Below are positions 1-11,694 of a stretch of 64,000 nucleotides of DNA, in pieces. The translations under genes and the position numbers were made by a program. Origin of the DNA: Dermanyssus gallinae (taxonomy: Eukaryota; Arthropoda; Arachnida; Mesostigmata; Dermanyssidae); NCBI GenBank assembly GCA_003439945.1, contig QVRM01006843.1, positions 62,001 through 126,000 of the forward strand, written 5' to 3'. Numbering within the stretch: the stretch's first letter is position 1; each line of letters opens with the position of its first letter. The notes under the pieces are model-generated. The model had not been told where the DNA came from. It made no database searches and worked only from the letters and a program-made list of their open reading frames with translations.

Positions 1-1113
1 TATACATGCACACATATACACTCCCATTCGAAAGTCTTTTGAGGTAGATGATGACCTTCCGATCGGAAAGTTTGAATCAGCTAAGCTTCTCGTTGAAGCG
101 TTCGGCTTACGTATAGCACGAACTGCCCTGTGGTAGAGCTCAAACTGAAAATCACGGTTTCATTGCTCACTTTTCATTAATAATATGTTGTTATGCCAGT
201 ATTGTGCCATGTAACGTTATTATATATTTTCATTTAATTTAATGTATTCATTTCTGCAATAGATTACAGACGTCTACAGAGAGAGATGTCCATGTGTATA
301 CGAAAATATTATTAATATGAATAAATATATAGGTCTATATATACTAACTAGCACGCTGCTATAGTTTACTATGGAATGGGTGTTCTAATTAGCATTTTCG
401 GTTTTGAAGACGAGCGTAGTCAGTGGTGAGTGGGATGTACGATGCTTTTCAACCTTGTTAATAATATTTGAATAGTAAAATTCTAGTAGGATCGTCTATA
501 TTCGTTTGTAAGTGCAACTACATGCTTTTAGGGGCCGCCTCACCTACGTGTCATTTAACTAACCACGATGTGGACTAGAACCACCAGGCATTCAGTGTCC
601 ACCCTTCTAGACAGCTAGGTTTTTACACGCAACAACGACAACATTGAATGGACAGAGTCGACGGATCAAGTCGCGCGGGTTATTATCTAGGTTGACATGC
701 AAATTTCGCTTCTGTACGCTTCAGTCTGCGTTCATGAACTAAGTAGCGGTATTTATATATCGCTTATTTTTCAAAATAAATAACGATCTATATCGTTTAA
801 ACTAGATTTGCATTGTGAACATAGTATGATGATGCCTTTTCAATTAACTCTCCAAGTAAACATACACAGCTTACCAGTAAAATGTCTAGCATAGAAACGA
901 AACAAAGGGATACGTATTACGCACTTGGTACACATCTCGGGTAGGCAGTACGGCCGACTATTAGCCGGAATTATAACTATTATCGCCATCCCTTCCGTAA
1001 ACGCTGTTATCATCAATCTGTGAAACTATCTTCGTGTGTACGCGCATTCTGTTTATGTTTTCGTCTATTTTGTATGGCCTGTGTATCTGTTTATTCTGTG
1101 TGTTCGTTTGCAG
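1..1113. other. Intronic or upstream sequence of C1GALT1
   Basis: AT-rich sequence with stops in all frames and no exon that I can recognise. It should be the intron before the transmembrane exon, since that exon starts in phase 1, unless the start lies at ATG 1074. Confidence 0.5.
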
Positions 1114-1380
1114 GAATACTGTTTGGTTTCGGCGCGGCGTACATTGCGTTATGCGTGATCAGTCTCCGGCCGTTAGGTCCTCCCAACCTCGGCTCATTTG
1201 GACCGGGTCCGGCGTCGAGCGGAGGCGCCGATGGATCTTTGCCGGTGGTGGTTAACTATCGGCGGTCACTTCTCTATCCGCGCTCAATCTACCAACACAT
1301 CGCCGATCCTCACGCGGGAAATTCGCTGCCTTACGCAGGCGAGGTTCCCGACGCGCCAGTCAATTTCCACGAGCACGGAG
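1114..1380 (+). CDS. C1GALT1: C1GALT1 exon: transmembrane anchor and stem
   Basis: The acceptor is a T-rich tract ending in ttgcag at 1113, and the donor is gtgaga at 1381. The exon encodes [18 protein letters not shown], a type II signal anchor, then a Gly/Pro-rich stem with the DPHA motif seen near the N-terminus of animal core 1 synthases. It ends with one base of a codon, which the next exon completes as Asp. If the acceptor is not used, translation could start at ATG 1074, giving [14 protein letters not shown] before the same anchor. Confidence 0.8.
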
Positions 1381-2755
1381 GTGAGACCCGTATGCAGGAC
1401 ACCAGACGAGCGTTGCGGTGTACGGTGTGTCGCAACATCAGTCAAGAAGTAGGAGCTGTTTAAGAAGGTTTCGTTTTATTTCGATTTGAGCCGCTCGTTA
1501 GGCTAGCAACGGCACTTGTATATTCGAGAAGTCGGGACCAATTCGACGAGAAAACTGGGTTCGTACTGCTCGGCACGTGGCTGGCCAACTAGAACCTTTA
1601 ATTGAATCCAACGAGATAAAATCCTCAAGCATAGTTTGTAGCGGCGGTGGCTTAGGCGGCTAACGCACGGTTCGAAACAGGGCGTTGCCATGGCAGGCAA
1701 CGATGGTTAGCAAAAACAATTGCAAGTTCCAGCCCCAGCTTTGCTGGTTGTATTTGTTGGACTTGGTTGTCATTGCCCTGCTGCTACACACCTCTGCTGG
1801 AGAAAACCTACATAAATCCAGTAACGAGAAGGCCATGTCGAGATAGATGCATTTAGACGACATCGTGCCACAGGCACCTTAGCCCATTACGAGCGTCTAA
1901 AATGTGGCTGTCAGAGCGTTAAAAAAATAGAAGATTATGGTGAGCAGGTGTTTAGAACGTGTGGCGTCGTGGTCTAGGGGACTAGTGCGCTAGTCATGGT
2001 TGTCATCTACCGGGGTTCGATTCCTGTTGTTGGCCGATTTTTTTTGAGCGATGCTCATTGAGAATAGATGGTAAACCATACCGCTGAGAGTCAGCGGCCA
2101 TGCTGCCACAAGGACTGTTGGAGAAACCTTAGTCCGGCCCTCGATGCATTGAAGATATACCTTAGGTTAAGTGCCAAGTCCGTAGGGGACGGAGTATAGT
2201 CTAGAATTGGCCCTCGATGCATTGAAGATATACCTTAGGTTAAGTGCCAAGTCCGTAGGGAACGGAGTATAGTCTAGAATTAAAAACAACCTCCTTAAAA
2301 AAATCAATATAGTAAAATAGGTGTTTAGAACATCGTCTACAATACAGCATTCGAAGGGTCACCTGCCGGTAGCTAGTTGAACTTTACGGGAGCGTGTAGT
2401 CTCTTCACGTGTTTATCCCGTGCGAAAATGGCATGTCAAAGGCAGCCACTGTGATCTATTAGCAGGTGCGCGAGTGAGCACGTGAGTGAGATTTCGTCTA
2501 GCATCGTTCCGTCCCGGAATAGATTAAGGGGTTAAAAAAACTTAAAACTAGTATTTGAACTCTTAGGTCCGAGAAAATCTGTCTACAGAGGACTTGCGTG
2601 GCTGCCGTGGACAGCGTGGTACTTACCCTTGCAATGTTGAGTGTCGTAGGCCTTTTTGATTCAGCGGACGAGCCCCCAGTTTGAAAGCAATACCGACCTT
2701 GGCTGGTGGATAAGAACACGGGTTTAGTAGATTTGCGAGTGCTAATCTAGCACTA

Positions 2756-2840
<85 letters not shown>

Positions 2841-5800
2841 CATATATATATATTGTATATAATATATACATACATATATAACAGAAAAGGCTTTTTTTGT
2901 TTATGGGGTCTCATGAAAGCGTATTCTATACGTTTTTGACATCTAACGGGATGGCCACATGATCACATTTTTATCACACATTTATCACTCGTTCGGTGCC
3001 CTCGTTAAGTAATTTCGAATTTGGCTTTATATATAACATATGGCTTGGACAATATATGGTGGTACATTGTAATAGAGGTGCACTTTTATTTCCGATGGAA
3101 GCTTCGTGTATAGGTTTGTTGCTGATAAGTTTACATTTTTACTACTAGAATTAAAAAGTGCCGTTTAGTATGTTATGCTTTTGAGGATTTGTCCAAACCA
3201 TCGTTTCATTAACATAGATTTCGCCGATTAGACGAGAAGTAATCATCAGCCCATTCAATCTGAGCTTAGTCGGATGACTCAATTGTAGGGAGGTCTATTT
3301 TTCAAGCGCTTGTTGCGCTGACGTGAATGAACGAATGTTTCCTCTCTCTCTCTCTTTCATCATTCATTTATTATCAGTTTAATGTTAGGAGTCACTGATG
3401 CACATAAATCTATATATATATGTATTTGCTAGAACATGCGGGCTTATTCAATCATTAATACGAACTCCTCTTATTCAATAACATTTTGTCAACGATGAAC
3501 CAGCTCGTCGATCCCTGTTTTGTAAAAGTTTTGTTTCTTGGAGCAAAATACTTTGTTCCTCATCTTGGACGTCCTCGAAAGACTTGTAATTTTGTACAGT
3601 TTAAAAGCTTTGTAGAAAGAGGATTAAGTTCAAGTCTGAAGGTACAAGGTCCGGAGAGCTGCCAGCTTAGATCGCATATTTTTAAGGCTGGTGTTACTCA
3701 CATAAGGTCGGATGTTTTGGTCAATGTGTCCTAAACTCGGTGGAGTTGTTGACAGTAGAGATCCGTGTTGATCGTCATTCTTTGTTTTTTTCTTGTTATG
3801 GAAGGCTTCGGGAATGCATGATGCACATGCGTCACTAGCAGCCTGCGTGAATAGTGTGGGACTCACAAACCCACGGTACACGGCTTCCTCCCCCCCCCCG
3901 CAGGCTCGGTATTATTTTGACATTACTTCGAAGCCGTGAGAGAGGTGTCTCTGCCGCTTTATATTACTTAGCTCTATCACTGTCGATCATCCCGCATGTT
4001 TATCTGCGGTTGGATAAGAATATAAGAATCAATTTTAAAAACCGTCCTGTGAAGGCGCGTCGAGACCATTATGGCCCGGATGTTCTCCCCCTCCCATTTT
4101 CGGCTCCTCGTTTCGACCACTTCCCCGAGAGACCCGCTCAAGCTTCTCCCACATACTTCGTGTCTGCCAATCCGTAATCCCGCCATTACGAGGCTACGAG
4201 CTTAATGCTGCTTTTAAAGTTTTTTTTAGCGTCCTGACAATGGTTGCTTGGTCAACTTCTGTTGCGAATTATTGCAGCAACTTCTGTTGCGAATTAGTGC
4301 AGAAACATCCTCGTTCAGAGAAGAGAGTCGACCGACCCTTGGTTTATCGTCCGGATTAAAATCTTCACCACGAAAGTTGGCAAGCCACATTTATACACAA
4401 AAGTTGGCAAGCCACATTTATTACAGCTCGTTTATTGGCACTGTCCCGAATATGGTGGAGATGTTTCAACAAGCTACAGCAGCATTAGAATGTTATCGAA
4501 TAATGGCCGTTCTACCATAAACGTTTAGCATCCCATTACAGCCTTAGAAACGACTGGATCTCGAAACGACAAGAACTTCCGCGTTTTGTTTGGCTAGCAC
4601 AGGGCTTAGTATGGACTGCGTAGGCGTGGCAATTGGCAAGCTTGCGTGCGCCTCCGTGTTACCTCCGTGTATCTGCATATGTGGGTGTTTCGCCGTATTG
4701 CAGATCAGGATAGCGTTGCACGGGAGCTGGCAAAAAAAGTTCGGCTGCTGTGTTTCGTGCTGACGTCACCCGCCACCCATGCGACGAAGGCGGCCCACGT
4801 GAAGGCAACCTGGGGTCGCCGATGCGACCGGCTGCTGTTCATGAGCTCGGTTAAGGACGACACTTTGCCCTCACTGGCGCTGCCCATTGAAAAGGAGGAT
4901 CGCGATCACCTGTGGCAGAAGACGAAATTGGCCTTTTCCGAGGTAAGAATCCTCGACTTCAACTAAACTAAACAAAAACTTTTCCCACACCAGGCCACTA
5001 GGGAGGAAGGTGATACAGTACTGCAGATGTTTCGTTTTTTCTCTTTCGTTTGCTTATTGCTGCCTGCCAAGTTGCAGAGGCAAGCATATTTCTTTAGACG
5101 CCCAAGAAATCGAGAGAGAGAGAGAGATAAATTTGAGAAAAACTGGCAGGTATTCAGCAGACATGTCAGAATAAACGACGGCGTACTTATCCGCAAGGAC
5201 AGCGTTTGTCCTAGTTAGCTTAATTATAAAATCGCATGATTGATAAAGTAGCCAGTTAAGCTTTTGCTTAACTATACTTACCCTCAACCACTTCATTGAC
5301 CACCTGCTTCTGAGTATGTGTGCGTATACGTTAACCATTTCAAGCTTGTTTATCACGTTTATTGCGTATTTCTTGATGCGTCCGTTGTTTCCTGTGTGGC
5401 CTACCAGATCTACGATCACTATTCAGACTCCGCCGACTGGTTTCTGAAGGCGGACGACGACACGTACGTTATCGTCGAGAATCTCCGCCTTCTCCTGCAC
5501 TCGCACGATCCCGCTCAACCACTATACTTTGGCCACAAATTCAAGCCCTTTGTGAAGCAGGGCTATATGAGCGGAGGTGCAGGATACGTCTTGTCCAAGG
5601 AAGCCCTTCGGAGGTATGCATAGCGTTTCGTATTATAGAGATAGAAAACTATTCACTAGGACACGAGCAAGCTTTTTTAATGGGTGATGGCCCATTAATG
5701 ATGAAACATGTAAGGTAACTATGCGCTCTACACGACGCACGACCCAATACAAAAACAACTATCACCCTACATTGCGCAGCATTCTTTTCGAGTCGACCAT

Positions 5801-8390
5801 GCACGTTTGCACTGGTGGACCTTTAAATCCACCGTGTAGCAAATAAGCTAATACATACATGATAAGGCATAATTGTAGTAAGCTTGTATCACTATGGTGT
5901 TAAGTAGGCAAAACAATTACGTTTGTAGGTCAGTTGAGCACGTTAATAAACTAAGAGGAAGCCAGAGAAAAAGCTGATATAAAAGGACTGGTAAAAACCA
6001 TCTCGTATATCATTTCTCGTGGTAAAAATTGCCCCGCATTATTTGGTTGCTTGCGCAACAGCAGTCCGTCACGCCTGGCCGCTTTGCCGTCCCAAATGCA
6101 CGACCATGCATACGGAGAACATCATAGATTGGGGTCAGTTCCCTCCTCTAGCTAAGGGGAATCCTTCTCCAAAAGGGAATTTCCTCTTCCCCGGTTAGAC
6201 CCGAGCAACGAGCGATATGGTGCAACAGAACGGTCGTATCAGCCTTCCCATATTACTTCCGGTAAAGCGCACGTCATCCAGTGAATTAGGTCTTATTTGA
6301 GGCCGGTCAGCTAAATAAGTTCTTGCGTCACTTCCGTGAGGAATCGGTCTGTTTGCGTGGTGCGAGCTAAGCAAACAAGCTAGCCAGAGAGCCTATCGAA
6401 TACTCTTACAGGCCTACCTGTAGAATGTTATTATAGCCCGTATCGATTACCGCCCTCATTGTCGGGTTTACGGTAGCCACTTACGACAACGCGTCTCGTG
6501 CACTAAACGAACCTGTCTAACGTCGTTTATGAAGCGCCGTTCATCACTTACGGACGTTACTGACAATGGCCCGCTATTCCGCGGGCCTTCAATCATCAAA
6601 TTACGATAAACAACGCTTTTCTTTTCTCTTTTTCTCTTTTTTTTCGCCTTCATCGAGTCGTTGACGGCCGGTTGCCTATATGCTTGCACTTGTATAAGCC
6701 TAGTGTAAACCAGTTGCATACGGCGTGCAACCGTATTGCAGTGTATACATGCTATTTCCGCCCAAGTGGCAGAAATGCAGAAAGCCAAGTTCGCTTTTTA
6801 TTAGGAATTTGAATGCAAGTGGTAGTAAGATACAATGTCCAGATAGCATGCAATGGCAATTGGTTAATTCACGTACACAAAACTCCTCGCCTTGCTCTGC
6901 AGTCACTTAGTTCGCGACAGAGTTATTTTACGCTTGTGATTTGCTGTGTTAGATTTGTAGAAATTGGCGTTCGAAGCAATCAGACGAAATGCCGCAGGGA
7001 CAACAACGGGGCTGAAGACGTTGAAATAGGCAAGTGCCTAGCTGAACTGGGCGTCAATGCTGGTGATGCCCGAGACGCAACGGGTCGGCAACGATTCTTC
7101 CCGTTGACTCCTGAGTCACATCTGATTCCGGGACATATGCCAGATAATTTCTGGTTCTGGAACTATACCTACTATCCGGTGAAGAAGGTGAGTTTCTAAT
7201 GCATATCTTACATATCGCATTCTGCTCTCAGCTCCGTATCGTAGTATGCGACTAAACGGCTGTCTTATCATGATGTCTGATGTTGAGGTGGCAGTTTATT
7301 GCAGTTGTCGAACGAGGCAGTGATGCGCGTCATCGGTGTCCTGAATCCTAAATCTGCCCACCCTTAATTGTATTTTGTAAACAATAATCTTTGAATCCCT
7401 ATTTGTGTTCAATAAGTAACTAATGTACACTAATACGTTAGACTATGCGCGACATATTTTGTTATATATTTTGGCCTATTGTTTCAGTTACACAGTTGGT
7501 ACAGCTCAAGGTGCACGTATCCAAAAAGAGCTATATTTTTGTCGCTTTCGAAATTCAGTCCAATGGTGATTGACAATGGCATCCGCAGATGACGTGATAG
7601 ATAGATCGCCCCGAGACGTCATGTACCAGTTTCGTTTAAAGCCACTGTCATTGTTTTTCTTCTAGTGTGCACTAGGAGGCATTCTAATACGAACTGCACT
7701 CGCTAGTTTTAGTGTGCACTCGTAGACATTCTAAAACGAACTACACTCGCTTGTGTAGTTCGTTTTAGAATGTCTACGAGTGCTCTCTCCGCCTGCCAGC
7801 AATAATCGAATGCACTTGTTACTAATTGTTAGCTTGTCGTCTCTGATTTCTATTGACGCGAAACTTATCCGAAACTAGCCACACGGTGAGCGTGCGAGAA
7901 ATTGTGAACACCATTGTCACATCGTATTTCGTAGTCTCTATCGCATAGTGATCATAAAGCCTATCGTCTGACATGCGCATACGCGTACGTTCTCTTTGTC
8001 GTCGTGCTCTCTCCGCAGGGAATGGAGTGCTGCTCGGACACGGCTATCTCGTTTCACTATGTGAGCCCAAACATGATGTACGTTATGGAGTACCTGCTCT
8101 ACCACTTACGACCGTACGGCGTCGATCACTACGTTGCACCAATAGCGCTGCCAGCCGAAAAGAATCGGGATCATGCGTTAGCCGGTCTGCCGTCTACGCC
8201 GGTCCAGCGCCAGCAAGGCATCCCGTTGCGGGAAAAAGTACCGCCACCCCAGGGGCAGCAACAAGAACAACAACAACAACAGCAACAACAAAAGACTCAA
8301 CAGCTGCAAAAAGGGTCGCCGCATGAAGGAATGCGGGTAGCGTCGGCGCCACCACGGTCTCCCGGTGATATGTCCTCTACGGAGCCGTAG
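1114..8390 (+). CDS. C1GALT1: C1GALT1: core 1 beta-1,3-galactosyltransferase (T-synthase), 5 coding exons seen, 5' end missing
   Basis: Glycosyltransferase family 31 enzyme that transfers galactose from UDP-Gal to GalNAc-O-Ser/Thr, making core 1 (T antigen) O-glycans in the Golgi. I assembled the CDS as join(1114..1380, 4704..4942, 5408..5613, 6953..7187, 8019..8390), about 439 residues. Every junction is GT-AG, and the phases (1, 0, 2, 0) agree across all four introns. Visible hallmarks are a hydrophobic signal-anchor segment in the first exon, the [18 protein letters not shown] block, [13 protein letters not shown] containing the DXD-type metal/UDP-sugar motif, [25 protein letters not shown], and [12 protein letters not shown] followed by YHLRPYG. 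Cys pairs are where family members have them. Unusual: the C-terminus extends about 80 residues past the usual end and carries a poly-Gln tract encoded by CAA/CAG repeats. The first visible exon opens in phase 1, so a short N-terminal exon should lie upstream, probably outside the window. An in-frame ATG at 1074 is a less likely alternative start. Confidence 0.93.
1959..2318 (+). mobile_element. tRNA-Asp-like SINE with intact target-site duplication
   Basis: The head starts near 1961 with GTGGCGTCGTGGTCTAGGGG (A-box-like), an anticodon-loop-like TTGTCAT (GTC), and the B box GGGGTTCGATTCC, as in tRNA-Asp. A unique body follows, then a 73-bp unit repeated twice (2136-2208 and 2209-2281) and an A-rich end. 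The element is bounded by the same 13 bases, AGGTGTTTAGAAC, at 1946-1958 and 2319-2331, which is a target-site duplication. Diverged relatives of the body lie at about 44703-44790 and of the head at about 62161-62215. Confidence 0.85.
2136..2281 (+). repeat. 73-bp tandem duplication in the SINE tail
   Basis: Two nearly identical 73-bp copies begin with GGCCCTCGATGCATTGAAGA. They differ by a single base that I can see (ggggac versus gggaac), so the duplication is recent compared with other repeats here. Confidence 0.95.
2761..2881. repeat. (TA)n microsatellite
   Basis: 76 bp of uninterrupted TA, then interrupted TA/CATA to about 2881, inside C1GALT1 intron 1. Confidence 0.98.
4704..4942 (+). 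CDS. C1GALT1: C1GALT1 exon: start of catalytic domain
   Basis: Acceptor cgtattgcag at 4703, donor gtaaga at 4943. It encodes the beginning of the GT31 fold: [14 protein letters not shown], then [21 protein letters not shown], ending at KTKLAFSE in phase 0. The small-residue/aromatic pattern and both cysteines match the core 1 synthase family. Confidence 0.93.
5408..5613 (+). CDS. C1GALT1: C1GALT1 exon: DXD metal-binding motif
   Basis: Acceptor gcctaccag at 5407, donor gtatgc at 5614 (exon ends in phase 2). It carries [20 protein letters not shown], whose DDD is the divalent-metal/UDP-Gal site, followed by [20 protein letters not shown] and VLSKEALR. This is the most conserved exon of the gene. 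Confidence 0.95.
6953..7187 (+). CDS. C1GALT1: C1GALT1 exon: mid-catalytic region
   Basis: Acceptor gctgtgttag at 6952. The first base completes an Arg codon, giving the RF-V-E junction expected from the family. Conserved blocks are [29 protein letters not shown] and [14 protein letters not shown], then [13 protein letters not shown]. Donor gtgagt at 7188, phase 0. Confidence 0.94.
7663..7711 (+). repeat. Diverged direct copy of the hairpin arm
   Basis: A segment reading gtgcactAGGAGGCattctaatacgaactgcactcgct precedes and resembles the left arm of the perfect inverted repeat just downstream, with a few substitutions. The local structure therefore holds three related copies, two direct and one inverted. 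Confidence 0.8.
7716..7783. repeat. Perfect 31-bp inverted repeat (hairpin) in C1GALT1 intron 4
   Basis: Arms 7716-7746 and 7753-7783 are exact reverse complements, separated by the 6-nt loop TCGCTT. The arm core is GTAGACATTCTAAAACGAAC. In RNA this would form a fully paired stem of pre-miRNA size. Nothing in the sequence shows that it is processed. Confidence 0.95.
8019..8390 (+). CDS. C1GALT1: C1GALT1 last coding exon with poly-Gln tail
   Basis: Acceptor ctctctccgcag at 8018. It encodes [20 protein letters not shown], then [16 protein letters not shown], the normal C-terminal fold. About 80 further residues follow, with a Gln-rich tract (roughly 8258-8310) and a Pro/Ser-rich end, stopping at TAG 8388-8390. 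The tail is unlike compact vertebrate orthologues and is probably disordered. No canonical AATAAA occurs soon after the stop; AATATA-type variants lie near 8475. Confidence 0.92.
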   Translation, partial: GMECCSDTAISFHYVSPNMMYVMEYLLYHLRPYGVDHYVAPIALPAEKNRDHALAGLPSTPVQRQQGIPLREKVPPPQGQQQEQQQQQQQQKTQQLQKGSPHEGMRVASAPPRSPGDMSSTEP

Positions 8391-9573
8391 AAGACAGATA
8401 GGTAGATAGATAGAAGACTAGAAGTCACGTGTAAATAACTAGGGGTCTATGAAAATATTATGGCTGATAGCAAAATATAAAGCAACACGACGAAAGTCCA
8501 CAGTAGAAAAGGCAACGATGATGAGACAGTTTTTGACTATGACGAACACGACGGCAAATGCAAGTGACACAGGAGAGCGCTTTTGTCCCATCGTATGCAC
8601 CATGCAAGCTAGAAGCGTGCGAGACGGGGGAAGGCGACTGATTAGCTTATAAAGCGAAGAAGTTCCTTTTAAAAAAAACGTTAGTTTTTCTAGCGCCACG
8701 TCCAAGTATGCGTGATAAGGAGTGACCGTGCGAAATAAGAAGAAGGGATTGTTGCAACGTGCAACGGAGGCGAGCGTGAGAAATGTCAGTACATAAAATT
8801 TAGCGGGTTCTTGGAATAGAGCTCGTCTTGTATAAAGCCGCCCTCTTCGTGACCTAATTTTGAATCTCGAATTCAGGTCGCAGGTACGAGAGAGTCTCCA
8901 AGTGCTCTCCAGAAGTGGGTAAACGCGTGCAGAAGCACAAATAGCCATTATGCGGCACGACGTGTAGCTAATTGCGAAATAACATATAATACGAATGTAG
9001 GACACTGATCCTGAGCCAGAGAAGCCGTAATCGGTTTTGTTCGCTGGTTATAATCACCACCGCTCGCTCTCACATCTCTCGGGAACCGCAGCCAGATGGG
9101 CTTTTTTGTTCAAAGGAAAACTGCTCGATAAAGTTTATTTACAATCAGACAAGAAGAGAGAAGGGACGGCCATCCGCATACTACTTTATGAGACGGTAAT
9201 ACGCCGCTGATTAGTATTGCTACCACTGTTGTGAGCTAGGCAATGCTGAGTGGGTGTGTAAATAATCATTCCTTTTGTTTGGCTTTTGGGACACTCGTGT
9301 ACCCGGATGACGCCGCTTCACTTACACAGCGTACTCTCTGCGCGCTTGTTAATGTCGAACAACGTAGGCCATAACAGGAGCGGCAATACCATTGGTACCA
9401 TTTGTAGTATTATGAATTGTTTTACAACTACGTCAACTGTTGCTGCGCATTTGTGGGATCAAATGCGTCATGATAGTGAGTTTCTAACTTAAACACATTT
9501 TAACTAATCGGCCTTGAATCAGCACTAGCGTAGAGTGTGTTAATGGGCTGTGTAACCGAGCTGTAAGCTGATA

Positions 9574-9574
<1 letters not shown>

Positions 9575-9607
<33 letters not shown>

Positions 9608-9713
9608 CCAGCATCGCCGGTACTGGTCATATCGAACGTTCGCTACTAGCAGCCGACAACTCAGATTAACTATAAAAACAGTTTACGCTAATTCTAGCTC
9701 AAGGCCGAGTATA

Positions 9714-9770
<57 letters not shown>
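9575..9770. repeat. Two nearby (TA)n arrays
   Basis: TA runs at 9575-9605 and 9716-9770 flank about 110 bp of unique sequence. Confidence 0.95.
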
Positions 9771-9774
<4 letters not shown>

Positions 9775-10799
9775 AATTCAGTACAGATCAAATGACGTCT
9801 TAGGGCCTGTACAAAGACGACATTGTCGATGTGATAGACGCGTTCAAACACGACTCACCATTTCGTTCTATATATATATATAGTGTGCGGCAATAAACAG
9901 ACGACGTCGCCATCAATACCAGCTACAGTGGTCATAACAGGCAAAGCTTCTTGTACAAGGTTTGTCTAAGGTAACAACGGTCAACGCAGTTACGGAGTGA
10001 ACTAAAGTAGGAGCTTAACGCGTACCTACTGTGGGGTGCAGCCGAGTCGAAGTAGTCCGAGTGCCAATGTTCATAGGCATTGCCTAGAGTCGCCGCCGAC
10101 ATGTTGAACGAATGAAGATTAGTTAGTCTTGATTATTTATTGAGGTGTGTGTGGATGCGAACGTAAGCGGATATGTGAGTGTGTGTGTATGAACGTGTAT
10201 ATAACCCGGAGATAGACAAACATGAATGAAAACCAACTGACACGAGAGAGAAATAATAAAGATATATGGTTTCACAATGTGAAGCGTTGTTATGTGGCTT
10301 GGCCTATATATGCTCCAGTGGGGGCGTTATGGCGCGGTAGTGGCATTATGAATGGCGTATACGATTGATTAGCCTGTCCATTTACCTCCCTATTAGGCCG
10401 GGCCATTTTGGAAGCTCGTATAGAGACTTCTGTCTCGATTGCATAGATATGCGTTTGTTTTATTACCATGCTGGGAGAGCGGGTAAAACGTATTTGTAAT
10501 ATTAGCATGCAGGGGGAACGGGTAAATTTTTTTTTACTTGCATTAGAGGTAACGGGCAGAAAAGTGTTCTCTTGATGATTGCATGTGGGCTATTTATGTT
10601 TAATGCATGCATTTGCAACAACCATGAACAATACACTAAGCGGCACGATTCAGTTAATTTACCGATATACATATAGTAGTTGCTAACTGTTTGTTTTTTG
10701 TCCAATGTGTACTCTTGCATGCACTAATCGCATTTTGTTGCCAGTGTGGACATGAATTTAGCTAAGGCAGATTTCTAATATTTCAATTATTACCAAGTT

Positions 10800-11020
10800 A
10801 TAGAGGCGAGCGCAGCGAGGGGCTCTCGAAGGGGGAACTCAGCCTGGCGGCAACCAGGGAGGTGATGCTTTCAGCGATGCAGTACAATAAGTGGAGCCGG
10901 ATAGGGGCAAACCCAGGGGTGCGGACAATAGACCAGATCGTTAACTCCCGACCTCCGCAAGGGCGACGTACCCCTCACGGTGACACGGCGCTGCCTAACG
11001 CTTGCGCGATCCTGTAGTTC
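10800..11020 (+). other. GC-richer patch of unknown origin
   Basis: The composition shifts sharply from the AT-rich surroundings. One + frame stays open for about 65 codons (GLSKGELSLAATREVMLSA at its start) and ends at a TAG near 11018. I do not recognise a family. A degraded LINE 5' region, a retroelement gag-like piece or a lone exon are all possible. Confidence 0.3.
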
Positions 11021-11635
11021 ACGATTTTACATGCATCACGCACATGTTATTATGTATTTTTTGACTGGTTTGTATAATATGTTACACTTTTCACCGTAAT
11101 ATGTCAGAGAAATCCTAGCAGCGAGTCCAGTTGTTCCAAATGATCTTTTGAAAGGCGCTCTCTCCCTAAATGTACGCCGGTACGTTCAAACACCGATACG
11201 TGCAAAAATTAAGGCAACGCTAGCATTATGTATGTCATAATATCTAGCTAACTGTTAAATGGAGATATCGTACAATTCTATTATGATGTTAATTATTTGA
11301 GCTACGGTAAAATACACTCTCGCTTGGTCAGCCTCGTCCTTGCCACGAACATCATCTTGCCTTCTTCACGTAATGGCAAGCTTCTGTCATTACGTAGTCT
11401 ATTATTTTAAGTGAGCCACTTATCAATATCGAAAACCATCCGTGCGTCCATGGTCCACGTCAGCGAAGCACAAGCTGCGGCGAATCGTTCGCGAGAACTC
11501 AGATGCAATGACGGTAGAAGCAGTTCTTTTTACAGCAATTACACGTTGTGTCTCCGCGGCACAATTAATGAGATTGCAAATAACGGATTGTTTCGTATCA
11601 AAAGGTATATGCATACATTCACATCAAATCTCTTA

Positions 11636-11689
<54 letters not shown>
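11636..11689. repeat. (TA)n-(GA)n compound microsatellite
   Basis: TA run at 11636-11661 passing directly into GA at 11662-11689. Confidence 0.97.

Positions 11690-11694
<5 letters not shown>

Larger units (their letters stand above)
1381..4703 (+). other. C1GALT1 intron with no other gene seen
   Basis: A 3.3-kb phase-1 intron holding the SINE at 1959-2318, the (TA)n at 2761, a CT run near 3341, and a short direct repeat of AAGTTGGCAAGCCACATTTA at about 4375 and 4402. The open frames inside it resemble nothing I know and have no splice support. Confidence 0.8.

Noticed and set aside
1034..1452. Alternative frames in the C1GALT1 anchor exon
   Set aside because: Only the frame giving [10 protein letters not shown] continues in phase into the catalytic exon.
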